Assembly: GCA_030706685.1 (NCBI GenBank)
Contig: JAUZOA010000011.1
Location: 37,030 to 101,029, forward strand
DNA: 64,000 bases
Direction: 5' to 3'
From: Bacteroidota bacterium
GTDB taxonomy: Bacteria > Bacteroidota > Bacteroidia > Chitinophagales > Chitinophagaceae
The notes below the pieces were generated by a model. That model was not told the origin of the DNA, made no database searches, and worked only from the letters and a program-made list of their open reading frames with translations. Positions 7,148-15,063 of this stretch are shown here, in pieces (the stretch's first letter is position 1; each line of letters starts with the position of its first letter). Both the position numbers and the translations under genes were made by a program.

Positions 7148-8089
7148 TTTCGGTGATGTACCTGCTTGTTTTACCATCAAAGCCTGGATTTGTTTCATCG
7201 TTAATTCCATGCCATCAGGGCTGCCATCAAGGAATATCACATTGCCCTTCCCGTATTCGGCGAAATTCTTGATCGCCTCTGTCCACATGCTGAAAAGAAT
7301 AACGTTTGTATCCAGGTTGGCCTGTTTCATTTGCTCGGCCGCTTCTGTCATACCTTTAGCTACTTCCTGGCGGAACAGGGCGACGCCTTGCCCACGAAGC
7401 CTGGCCGCTTCTTTTTCCGCTTCCGCGGAAATCTTAATAGCATTACCATCTGCTTCTGCTCCCTTTGTCTTGGTTATCAATAAAGCCTGTCCCTCATTTT
7501 CCGCTGCCGCTTTCAGGTTATTACTGGCCACTACCTTACTCATGGAATCAAGGATCACTTTATCGAAGGTAATATCGTTGATCTGCAGATCCTGCAGGTG
7601 ATAACCCCAGTTTTCCAGCGAATGATCCACCTGGTCTTTGACATACTCTACGATCTCTTTGCGAAGACCCAGCACTTCCGCCTGTTTTTTAGTGGCTACA
7701 AAAGACCGGATATTCCCTTCGATAGTTCTTATCAACGCCTGCATCAGGTCCCTGTCGGCGATAAATTTGAATGCTACTTTTTTGATGGTCTCCTCTTCTT
7801 CGTTCTGAACAGAATACAGGAGCATGCTTTTGAAGTATACATTCGCCTGGTCCTGTGTGACAGCCTGGAATTCCAGCTCCACCGAACGATTTTGTATAGA
7901 TACTTTCTTCGATATGGATTCCAGGATGGGAATTTTCATATTCAAACCCGGCCGGACAACGCGGCGATATTTTCCAAACATGGTAACAACACCAATATAG
8001 CCCTGGTTAATGGTAAAAAAAGATCCAAAGAGAATGATCAATACTACGAGTATCCACCAATAAGTAGCGAAGAACTGGCCGGCATCCAT
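7145..8089 (-). CDS. SPFH/Band 7 (stomatin-like) membrane protein
   Basis: This 314-residue protein is anchored by one N-terminal helix (YWWILVVLIILFGSFFTI) and then carries an SPFH/Band 7 domain. Domain landmarks are INQGYIGVVTMFGKYRRVVRPGLNMKIPI, the NRSVELEFQAVTQDQ strand pair and FKFIADRDLMQALIRTIEGNIR. An alanine- and glutamate-rich coiled coil follows (about 190-260, AAENEGQALLITKTKGAEA). Such proteins form large ring oligomers that organise membrane microdomains or hold proteases such as FtsH. The usual partner NfeD is not adjacent. The role here is therefore not determined beyond membrane scaffolding. Confidence 0.88.
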   Translation of the reverse strand: MDAGQFFATYWWILVVLIILFGSFFTINQGYIGVVTMFGKYRRVVRPGLNMKIPILESISKKVSIQNRSVELEFQAVTQDQANVYFKSMLLYSVQNEEEETIKKVAFKFIADRDLMQALIRTIEGNIRSFVATKKQAEVLGLRKEIVEYVKDQVDHSLENWGYHLQDLQINDITFDKVILDSMSKVVASNNLKAAAENEGQALLITKTKGAEADGNAIKISAEAEKEAARLRGQGVALFRQEVAKGMTEAAEQMKQANLDTNVILFSMWTEAIKNFAEYGKGNVIFLDGSPDGMELTMKQIQALMVKQAGTSPK

Positions 8090-8242
8090 AAAAAGAGTTT
8101 TTTAATTAAATGTGTAGTTATTTATTCGCAAGTTGCATTACTGTCCTGAATTTATGAAGGATCATTGTCCCTTGTATTATTCACCACTGACCTTCACAGG
8201 AGCCGCTAAAGGTACATAAGGCAAAGTCAAACGAAAAAGATT

Positions 8243-9358
8243 TTATTCCCTGGTATAAACAAACATCTCTACTCTCCGGTTCTGTTGCCGGCCAGCCGGG
8301 GTAGAATTATCCGTCAAAGGTTTCCTGTCTGCCCAGCCCCTGGTAATGATCGCTGACGACAGCGATGAGAGACGTTGCCTGATAGCCGTCTCCACAGCAC
8401 GGGCCCGGTCCAGCGATAGTTTTTCATTCCCCTGCAGGTTCCCTGTATTGTCGGTATGCCCTTCTACAACGATAGAATCAATCTTCTTTCCTGACAGTTT
8501 CCTGCAAAAGCTGTCCAGCATCCGGTAACTGCTTTTTTGCAATTCCGCTTTCCCGCTGGCAAATAATACATCAGGCAATACAAGTGTGTCAATGACGGAA
8601 AGGCTGGTGGAGGGAATAACAACAATGGGAGGATCATTTTTATATTGCCTTATCTTTTGCCGCAAGAATTCATGTCTTTCATCCTGGTCATAAATGTTCT
8701 GCTTATTTGTTTTCCATCCGGGGCATAGACTTTCACGCGGATCAAGCGGCATCAATGAAATATCATCAAGAAACACAAAAAAATGTTTTTCCATCAGGAT
8801 ATTCGTTTCCCCGTTTATATCCTTACGGGAAAAATTAGCGATCGTGATAAAGGACTCGTCACCCCTCGCTGTATAATCCATGGAGACTTTCTGCCACACA
8901 CTGTCTTTCACAAAAGCGCCCTTGGCCGGTTTAATGAATAAAGAGGGCGTAATATTTTGCAGCCTTTTTTGTCCAAACAAAAAATCATAGGGAGTAAAGA
9001 TCACCCCGATACTGTCGAGGATGGGATGCCTTGACCTGACATAAAACTCCAGCCTGTACCGGTGATCTTTCCAAAGTCCGCATAAGAGACGGCTGCGGAT
9101 ATAGGTGCGTTGAAAAGGTTTGCGGGTAAATCCCGCCTCTATCGCCATAAAATGCTCGCCGGAATGAGCCCTGTTCCGGTCTTTAAAATAATTACTAAAG
9201 CCATCACTGTTGCAGATCCAGGCTTCCGGGGCACAGTTCACTTTGTACTCTGTGCAAATATTCTCCTCTTCGAAATCTCCATTGAGCAACAAGTTTTGGG
9301 CAAAAGAATGAGCAGGCCAAAAAAAAAGTACAGCAATAACGGGAAATCGCATTAACAT
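8243..9358 (-). CDS. OmpA-family outer-membrane protein with N-terminal jelly-roll domain
   Basis: This 371-residue protein has a signal peptide ending HSFAQ. The N-terminal part (about 22-215) starts NLLLNGDFEEENICTEY and has the look of a carbohydrate-binding-type beta-sandwich found in many Bacteroidota surface proteins. The C-terminal part (about 255-371) is an OmpA-like peptidoglycan-binding domain: LPDVLFASGKAEL, VVEGHTDNTGN, LSLDRARAVETAI and QQNRRVEMF, with the diaminopimelate-contacting Asp and Arg in place. It probably bridges the outer membrane and the cell wall. No neighbouring gene clarifies the ligand. Confidence 0.85.
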   Translation of the reverse strand: MLMRFPVIAVLFFWPAHSFAQNLLLNGDFEEENICTEYKVNCAPEAWICNSDGFSNYFKDRNRAHSGEHFMAIEAGFTRKPFQRTYIRSRLLCGLWKDHRYRLEFYVRSRHPILDSIGVIFTPYDFLFGQKRLQNITPSLFIKPAKGAFVKDSVWQKVSMDYTARGDESFITIANFSRKDINGETNILMEKHFFVFLDDISLMPLDPRESLCPGWKTNKQNIYDQDERHEFLRQKIRQYKNDPPIVVIPSTSLSVIDTLVLPDVLFASGKAELQKSSYRMLDSFCRKLSGKKIDSIVVEGHTDNTGNLQGNEKLSLDRARAVETAIRQRLSSLSSAIITRGWADRKPLTDNSTPAGRQQNRRVEMFVYTRE

Positions 9359-9383
9359 TCGAGCAAGTTAGCAAATCATCTCA

Positions 9384-10631
9384 TCAACTCCTTTCGTCCC
9401 ATATCTGCGCCAGGTGAACCATTGTTTCTACCGCTTTGTTCATATCCTGTATACTGATAAATTCCAGCCTGGAGTGTATGGCGTGTTCACCGGCAAACAA
9501 ATTCGGGCAGGGTAGGCCCATAAATGACAGCCGGCTCCCATCGGTACCCCCGCGAATACTTTCAATCTTAACCTTTAATCCCGCGCGTTCGATAGCCTCT
9601 TTTGCATATTCTGTCACCTGCGGATGCAGGTCCAGTATTTCTTTCATATTCCGGTATTGCTCCGTTACCTGGAATTCAAATGATGCTTTTGGATATGTTC
9701 TCACGGTTTCTTCTACCATCGTCCGGAGAAAATCTTCTTTCTTTTTCAAGCCCGGAGTTTCAAAATCCCGGATAATAAATTCAATAGTACATTTTTCAGC
9801 AATACCCTCTATCCTTACCGGGTGAATAAAGCCTCTTTTTCCTTCTGTTGACTCGGGAGACAACCTGTCTTTTGGTAATGCATCCAGTATATGTCCCGCG
9901 ATCTTCATAGCATTGATCATCTTTCCTTTTGCATACCCGGGGTGAGCAATCACGCCATGAATGATCACCTGCACGCCATCGGCGCTGAATGTCTCATCTT
10001 CCAATGAGCCGGCTTCGCCTCCATCTAATGTATAGCCAAAATCAGCGCCCAGCTTTTTAAGGTCAACTTTCGCAGTTCCCTTTCCCACCTCTTCATCGGG
10101 AGTGAACAATATCTTTATTGTACCATGCTTTATCTTCTTGTTGGTCATTAGAAAATTAGCCATATCCATGATCTCTGCCACACCTGCTTTATCATCAGAG
10201 CCGAGCAAGGTGGTACCCGATGCCGTAATGATATCGTTTCCCATTTGTGTTTGCAGGTATGGATATTCGCTCAAACGCAAAACCTGTGTAGAGTCATCCG
10301 GCAATATAATATCCTGTCCCTGGTAATTTTTATGGACAATGGGCTTTACATTCGTGCCGCTGCAATCAGGAGCCGTATCCACATGAGCGCAAAAGCAAAT
10401 AACCGGTACTTTTTTATCCGAATTGGAAGGTAAGGTAGCATACACATATCCAAATTCATCCATGTGCGCATCGGCAATACCCATTTTTTTTAGTTCATCG
10501 GTCAGTATCCTGCTTAAGTTTTTTTGTTTTTCTGTTGTAGGCTGCGCAGAAGATAAGGGATCGCTCTGCGTATCTGTTTGTACATATCTCAGGAACTTTT
10601 CCGCAGCAGTAAATTGATAATTTTCAAACAT
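9384..10631 (-). CDS. pepT: peptidase T (tripeptide aminopeptidase, M20B)
   Basis: This 415-residue cytoplasmic zinc aminopeptidase releases the N-terminal residue from tripeptides. Zinc ligands and catalytic residues are visible in CAHVDTAPD (His, with the general acid Asp), GSDDKAGVAEIM (bridging Asp), FTPDEEVGKG (catalytic Glu-Glu), YTLDGGEAGSLEDETF and the late GLPCPNLFAGEHAIHSRLEF (His). The length is that of the family. Fits the window's generally peptide-degrading gene content. Confidence 0.94.
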   Translation of the reverse strand: MFENYQFTAAEKFLRYVQTDTQSDPLSSAQPTTEKQKNLSRILTDELKKMGIADAHMDEFGYVYATLPSNSDKKVPVICFCAHVDTAPDCSGTNVKPIVHKNYQGQDIILPDDSTQVLRLSEYPYLQTQMGNDIITASGTTLLGSDDKAGVAEIMDMANFLMTNKKIKHGTIKILFTPDEEVGKGTAKVDLKKLGADFGYTLDGGEAGSLEDETFSADGVQVIIHGVIAHPGYAKGKMINAMKIAGHILDALPKDRLSPESTEGKRGFIHPVRIEGIAEKCTIEFIIRDFETPGLKKKEDFLRTMVEETVRTYPKASFEFQVTEQYRNMKEILDLHPQVTEYAKEAIERAGLKVKIESIRGGTDGSRLSFMGLPCPNLFAGEHAIHSRLEFISIQDMNKAVETMVHLAQIWDERS

Positions 10632-10689
10632 ATCTCGCTATTGGGGCGTCGAATATACAACTTAAAGCACAGAGGTGCAATGAAAAGAC

Positions 10690-10720
10690 TTGCTAAAAAG
10701 AGAAAATGTTTCTACCTTTT
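10690..10720 (+). promoter_or_regulatory. candidate Bacteroidota promoter for the following membrane-protein gene
   Basis: A TTG at 10690-10692 is followed after exactly 20 nt by TACCTTTT (10713-10720), 7 of 8 matches to TAnnTTTG. The -33 box is only a partial match, so this is a candidate. Confidence 0.35.
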
Positions 10721-10743
10721 CCACTAAACCAAAACTAACGATT

Positions 10744-11289
10744 ATGAAAAAATGGTTGATCGGTTCTATTGTTGGAGCCATTCTCGTTTTCGCCTGGCAG
10801 GGACTTTCATGGACTATTCTCGGTGTTCATGAAAGCGGCATGAAATATACTCCTGCGCAAAATGACATCATGAATGTTCTTTCTTCCAACATCAAAGAAG
10901 ACGGAATGTATATGATGCCTTCGGGTCCTACGCCCAAAGACCGGGAAGCCGTCATGAAAGATATGGAAGGCAAACCGTGGGCATCCGTCATTTATCATAA
11001 GGAGATGCACCAGGATATGGTCATGCAATTGATCCGCAGTTTCCTTGTTGATATTTTTCTTGTGATTTCGCTGATCTATATTTTATCCCGTGGCGGAGCT
11101 ATGCCAATTCCAAGAAGAGTTTTTGCAGGATCGGTAGCGCTGGGTCTTGCATTCTTTCTCTGGGGACCTTATTCCGGTCATATATTTTTTGACCTTCCCT
11201 GGTCTATGATAAAAGGAGACCTGCTGGATGCACTTGTTGCCTGGTCGCTTTGTGGCCTGTGGCTGGGATGGTGGTTGAACAGGAAATAA
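10744..11289 (+). CDS. hypothetical membrane protein
   Basis: The protein has 181 residues if started at the ATG at 10744 (MKKWLIGSIVGAILVFAWQG), which is preferred over a longer in-frame start at 10690 because it puts the first transmembrane helix at the N-terminus and leaves room for the promoter. Further hydrophobic segments lie at about 100-120 (SFLVDIFLVISLIYILS), 130-150 and 160-177. The extracytoplasmic part between helix one and two is methionine-rich (MYMMPSG, MHQDMVMQLI). I recognise no family. It ends in a terminator shared with the convergent FKBP gene. Confidence 0.65.
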   Translation: MKKWLIGSIVGAILVFAWQGLSWTILGVHESGMKYTPAQNDIMNVLSSNIKEDGMYMMPSGPTPKDREAVMKDMEGKPWASVIYHKEMHQDMVMQLIRSFLVDIFLVISLIYILSRGGAMPIPRRVFAGSVALGLAFFLWGPYSGHIFFDLPWSMIKGDLLDALVAWSLCGLWLGWWLNRK

Positions 11290-11302
11290 TCAAATGAGGT
11301 CA

Positions 11303-11341
11303 GAAGTAAGAGGCCAGGAATAAATGCTGACCTCTTACTTC
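11303..11341. terminator. probable bidirectional terminator hairpin
   Basis: A 13-bp inverted repeat (GAAGTAAGAGGCC at 11303-11315 and GACCTCTTACTTC at 11329-11341, one G-T pair) encloses a 13-nt loop between two convergent genes. There is no strong T-run on either side, so the efficiency is uncertain. Confidence 0.55.
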
Positions 11342-11353
11342 CGGCTTCAGTTC

Positions 11354-11806
11354 TCAAGGCATTATAATGAGAGGCTTAGTAACGATCTCGATCAGCTCAA
11401 GGTCAAAAACCAGGTCATGTCCTGCTAATGGATGATTAGCATCCAGCATCACCACCTCATCTTTTATCTCCGCGATTACTACCTGGAATTGCTGGCCCTG
11501 TCCATCACTCATGCTTAACGGCATTCCCACTTCTATCTCCATATCTTTGGGAAAACGTTCTTTTGGCATTTCGATCAGCATCTCCGGGTTTCTTGGACCA
11601 TAAGCTTCATCAAATGGAATATTGATGGTTCTTTTTTCTCCCACCGCCATACCCGTCACCCCTTCATCAAATCCTTTTATCACCATACCGCTGCCCACTT
11701 CAAATTCGAGCGGTTCGCGCCCTTCCGATTTATCAAATGTTTCCCCATTGCCCAGTCGCCCATGGTAATGCACTTTTACCGTGTCGCCTTTTTTTACCTG
11801 TTGCAT
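11354..11806 (-). CDS. SlyD-like FKBP-type peptidyl-prolyl isomerase
   Basis: This 150-residue cytoplasmic isomerase catalyses cis-trans isomerisation of prolyl bonds and acts as a folding chaperone. The FKBP core is split by an insert-in-flap (IF) domain, as in SlyD: VKKGDTVKVHYHGRLGNGETFDKS, then GMVIKGFDEGVTGMAVGEKR, the IF domain at about 70-125, and back to HPLAGHDLVFDLELIEIV. The metal-binding histidine-rich tail of E. coli SlyD is absent. I chose the ATG at 11806 (MQQVKKGDTV); the longer frame to 11872 has no matching N-terminus. Confidence 0.92.
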   Translation of the reverse strand: MQQVKKGDTVKVHYHGRLGNGETFDKSEGREPLEFEVGSGMVIKGFDEGVTGMAVGEKRTINIPFDEAYGPRNPEMLIEMPKERFPKDMEIEVGMPLSMSDGQGQQFQVVIAEIKDEVVMLDANHPLAGHDLVFDLELIEIVTKPLIIMP

Positions 11807-11931
11807 CCTTTTAATTTGTTGTTTATAAAATTTACCGCATATACAATGCAGCTCAGGCACAAGGTAGCCCAAAATGGCGAACCGCTAATATTTTGCGCGC
11901 AAATAGGGATAATTTGTTGAAATTTGAAGCC

Positions 11932-13248
11932 ATGATAACTATGCCTGAAATCAAAACGATTGTCATAAAATCAATCGCGATAGTTTTTGCCATTATTCAG
12001 TTAATAAATTGCCCGGCTCAAAAAACTACTCATCAGCCAATAGCAAATACTAAATCACAACCCCGGATCATTCCGGGCGCAGAGCGAATGGAAGTATATG
12101 TACCGCTTATCAAAGGGAAACGTGTAGGCATCTTTGCCAACCAGACATCCCTGGTAGGTAAAACGCACCTGGTTGACACATTGCGCAAACTTGGAGTGGA
12201 CATCAAAGTCATATTTGGACCTGAGCACGGTTTCCGCGGTACCGCAGACGCCGGTGAAAAAGTTGGAAATTATGTAGATGAAAAAACGGGAATCCCCGTA
12301 GTATCATTATACGGAAGCAAAAGAAGGCCATCAGCGGAGGACCTGAAAGATATTGATATCCTGGTATTCGATATACAGGATGTAGGCGTTCGTTATTATA
12401 CTTTTATTTCTTCGCTGCAGGAATACATGGAAACTGCTTTTGAAAACAGTATTCCCTTATTATTACTCGACCGCCCCAATCCAAACGGTTTTTATGTAGA
12501 TGGCCCTGTACTGGACCCGAAATATAAATCCTTTGTAGGAATGCAGCCAGTACCGATCGTCTACGGAATGACCCTGGGGGAATATGCCATGATGATTGCC
12601 GGCGAAAAATGGCTATCAGAAAAAGCTAACCAGAAATATGATTATTATCGCGTAGCTGAAAATTCAAAGGATACCGCGTTTCATTTCTTAGTGATAAAAA
12701 ATAAGAACTACGATCATAAAAGCAAATACCTGTTGCCGGTGAGACCATCTCCTAATCTTCCCGATATTCAATCCATTTATCTTTACCCGTCCACCTGCTT
12801 CTTTGAAGGAACTGTATTGAGTGAAGGCAGGGGGACGAATAAACCCTTCCAGGTATTCGGGCATCCCTCCTTGCCAAAGAATTTATATTCATTTATTCCT
12901 AATCCCAATGAAGGAGCAAAAAGTTCCAAACTCTATGGGCAGAAATGTTATGGCTGGAATCTTAGCGGCACGCCGGAACAGGTATTAAAAGAAGTCGACA
13001 ATAAAGTACAATTGAAATGGCTGGTGCAGGCATACAAATTGTTCCCCCAAAAAGACAGCTTCTTTATCCTGCCCAAGTCGGGAAATATGGAAGGCTCTCA
13101 TTTTACAAGACTGGCCGGCAATAATGAATTGTGGCAGCAAATAAAAAAAGGGGTACCGGAAAATGAAATACGAAAAAGCTGGGAGCCGGCATTAACTGAA
13201 TTTAAAAAGATCCGGAAGAAATACCTCATGTACCCGGATTTTGACTAA
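11932..13248 (+). CDS. namZ: exo-beta-N-acetylmuramidase NamZ-like (DUF1343), exported
   Basis: This is a DUF1343 protein of about 438 residues. Characterised members (NamZ) remove terminal N-acetylmuramic acid from peptidoglycan fragments for recycling. Family landmarks are GKRVGIFANQTSLVG, VIFGPEHGFRGTADAGE, IPVVSLYG, FDIQDVGVRYYTFIS, LLLDRPNPNGFYVDGPVLD, GMTLGEYAMMIAGE and YPSTCFFEGTVLSEGRGT. The N-terminus has a hydrophobic export segment ending LINCPAQ; the Cys could be lipidated, but the -1 Asn is unusual for a lipobox. The start is the ATG at 11932 (or 11941). It is followed 12 bp later by fmt. Confidence 0.88.
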   Translation: MITMPEIKTIVIKSIAIVFAIIQLINCPAQKTTHQPIANTKSQPRIIPGAERMEVYVPLIKGKRVGIFANQTSLVGKTHLVDTLRKLGVDIKVIFGPEHGFRGTADAGEKVGNYVDEKTGIPVVSLYGSKRRPSAEDLKDIDILVFDIQDVGVRYYTFISSLQEYMETAFENSIPLLLLDRPNPNGFYVDGPVLDPKYKSFVGMQPVPIVYGMTLGEYAMMIAGEKWLSEKANQKYDYYRVAENSKDTAFHFLVIKNKNYDHKSKYLLPVRPSPNLPDIQSIYLYPSTCFFEGTVLSEGRGTNKPFQVFGHPSLPKNLYSFIPNPNEGAKSSKLYGQKCYGWNLSGTPEQVLKEVDNKVQLKWLVQAYKLFPQKDSFFILPKSGNMEGSHFTRLAGNNELWQQIKKGVPENEIRKSWEPALTEFKKIRKKYLMYPDFD

Positions 13249-13260
13249 TCAATACCAACG

Positions 13261-14283
13261 ATGATTCAATACCAACTAAAGACAAAACAAACCGAGCCCA
13301 ATACTTTCAACCTGGCATTGTCCGCTTGCCGCATTGTATTCATGGGCACGCCTGAATTTGCTGTAGCATCATTGGATGCATTGATAAAAGCAGGCTACAC
13401 TATTGCCGGCGTGGTGACAGCTCCTGATAAACCGGCGGGCCGCGGCATGAAAATGCAGCAAAGCGAAGTAAAGAAATACGCGCTAAAACATGGGCTGCAG
13501 GTATTGCAACCGGAAAAATTAAAAGACCCTTCATTCCTGGAAGAATTGAAATCATTGCAGGCCGACCTCCAGGTAGTGGTTGCCTTCCGCATGTTGCCGG
13601 AAGTAGTATGGAACATGCCGCCAAAAGGAACGATCAATCTTCATGGCTCCCTGCTTCCGCAATATCGCGGCGCCGCGCCTATCAATTGGGCAGTGATCAA
13701 TGGTGAAAAAGAAACAGGCGTAACAACCTTTAAACTAAAACATGAAATTGATACCGGCGATATTTTATTACAGGAATCTTTTCCAATTGGTGAAAATGAA
13801 ACAGCCGGTGAAGTACATGATAAAATGAAAGAGATAGGCGCGCAACTGCTCGTCAAAACAGTACAGGGAATAGCGGAAGGGATATTGAAAGAAACGCCTC
13901 AGTCGTCAGTGGTGAGTAGCGAGTTGCCAGTAACTGACTCACCTCCCACTCCCCACCCCTCACCGCTCAAACCCGCCCCAAAAATATTCTCCTCCACCTG
14001 CAATATAGACTGGACAAAGACCACAGAAGAGATACACAACCTGATCCGGGGGCTCTCCCCTTTCCCCGGAGCGTTTACCGAACTGGGAGATCAAACAATA
14101 AAAATCTTTAAAAGCGAAAAAGAATTATTAGTTCCAACATCCAGACCGGGCAGGTGGGAAAGCGATAAAAAAACTTATCTCAAATTTGCCTGCAAAGACG
14201 GATACATTCATTTGAAAGATGTGCAACTGGAAGGAAAGAAGAGAATGCTTATTGAAGATTTTCTCAGGGGGTACAGATTTTAA
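13261..14283 (+). CDS. fmt: methionyl-tRNA formyltransferase
   Basis: Fmt formylates the initiator Met-tRNA using 10-formyltetrahydrofolate. The catalytic half has RIVFMGTPEFAVASLDALI, the NLHGSLLPQYRGAAPINWAV loop containing the catalytic Asn-His and the HEIDTGDILLQE segment with the Asp. The C-terminal tRNA-binding domain starts near IDWTKTTEEIHNLIRGLSPF. The protein has 340 residues versus a usual 310 or so, for two reasons. The ATG at 13261 adds about 22 residues before the conserved start (a TTG at 13318 is an alternative), and residues 214-237 (Ser/Pro-rich) are encoded by a 70-bp heptamer array in the interdomain linker. Confidence 0.92.
   Translation: MIQYQLKTKQTEPNTFNLALSACRIVFMGTPEFAVASLDALIKAGYTIAGVVTAPDKPAGRGMKMQQSEVKKYALKHGLQVLQPEKLKDPSFLEELKSLQADLQVVVAFRMLPEVVWNMPPKGTINLHGSLLPQYRGAAPINWAVINGEKETGVTTFKLKHEIDTGDILLQESFPIGENETAGEVHDKMKEIGAQLLVKTVQGIAEGILKETPQSSVVSSELPVTDSPPTPHPSPLKPAPKIFSSTCNIDWTKTTEEIHNLIRGLSPFPGAFTELGDQTIKIFKSEKELLVPTSRPGRWESDKKTYLKFACKDGYIHLKDVQLEGKKRMLIEDFLRGYRF
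13900..13969. repeat. 7-bp-period array inside fmt
   Basis: Ten consecutive heptamers run in strict register, drifting from CAGTGGT-like (13907) through GAGTTGC to CTCCCCA-like (13949) words. The array translates into a Ser/Thr/Pro-rich linker between the two Fmt domains. Its 70 bp are not a multiple of 3, so it is not a simple clean in-frame insert. Confidence 0.65.
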
Positions 14284-14487
14284 AACAAAAATTCCATTTT
14301 TTGTTTCCCGCCGCTTTAGGCAGCAAATCAGTAAGGCGATAGTCCTTTTCTTGTTTTTCCTGCCTGAGGTTTATACCCGGCCGTTAGGGCACAAGTATTA
14401 ATTAGAATACAGGTGACCCTGACCCGCCTGCCAATAGGTAAGGTTGTTCGGATTCCACGATTTTTTCCCCTTAATAAGCCCATTGCC

Positions 14488-14503
14488 GGGGCAACTATGC
14501 CCC
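14488..14503. terminator. small hairpin downstream of fmt
   Basis: GGGGCA at 14488 pairs perfectly with TGCCCC at 14498 around a 4-nt loop. No T-run follows, so a terminator function is only possible. The sequence 14284-14526 otherwise holds no gene I can support. Confidence 0.3.
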
Positions 14504-14526
14504 ATTCTTAAAATATAAAGTAAATA

Positions 14527-14646
14527 GGGTTAAACAGGGGTTAAAGAGGGACTAAACAGGGACTAAAGACGGATAAAAGACGGATAAAAGACGGATCAAA
14601 CACGGATATTTTCCCTCTTTTATCCCTGTTTAGTTATGTTTTAACC
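14527..14646. repeat. 11-bp-period tandem array with inverted partner
   Basis: From 14527 to 14614 there are eight 11-mers in exact register. The unit drifts from GGGTTAAACAG (14527) via GGACTAAACAG (14549) to GGATAAAAGAC (14571 and 14582, identical). From 14613 to 14646 the same words occur on the other strand, also with 11-bp spacing, giving a perfect 12-bp stem (14551-14562 with 14623-14634). The whole block could form a long cruciform or hairpin. Confidence 0.75.
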
Positions 14647-14695
14647 TTAATATAGTTACTTTTTAATAAGGTCAAAAGAAGGGTCAAGCATAGCT

Positions 14696-15063
14696 ATGGG
14701 AGGCCTTATTAATGGTATCAATAGCCCGGTAATTGGCAATGTGGGCGCCATCAATTGTTCGTCGGGGGAAAAAATTCCTTATACAAAAGGAGCTACTAAA
14801 AACTGGAAGGATTTGTCGTTGCAAAATCCTGGTTATCAAATCCCGTATTGGTTAAGCTAAGCTTTGACGACCTGCCACTGGCCGATACTATTATCGTCGC
14901 AGCCATCGCCAGGCCAATTAAGGTTTGGCGGAGATACATTGAAGAAGGAGCCAATCCCGGGAATCCGGGAATATTGCTGGCTCATGATGTTCCAAACAGG
15001 GAAGATTCTTTCATAAGAACCGGCCAGTTCAGGAACAGGGTTAACCCGGTATACATTATTTAA
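14696..15063 (+). pseudogene. decayed DUF6266-like gene (two fragments in different frames)
   Basis: The first fragment (14696-14860, 54 codons from ATG) reads like the N-terminus of DUF6266 proteins: LINGINSPVIGNVGAIN followed by a Ser-Ser and IPY. It stops, and an overlapping fragment in another frame (14848-15063) continues with FDDLPLADTIIVAAIARP. A full DUF6266 protein would need well over 100 more residues between them, so an internal deletion plus frameshift is the simplest reading. The N-terminal match is moderate, and the C-terminal fragment is not recognised with certainty. It may equally be two unrelated scraps. Confidence 0.35.

Noticed and set aside
14527..14646. CRISPR array
   Set aside because: Units are 11 bp with no spacers, and no cas gene is present in the window.
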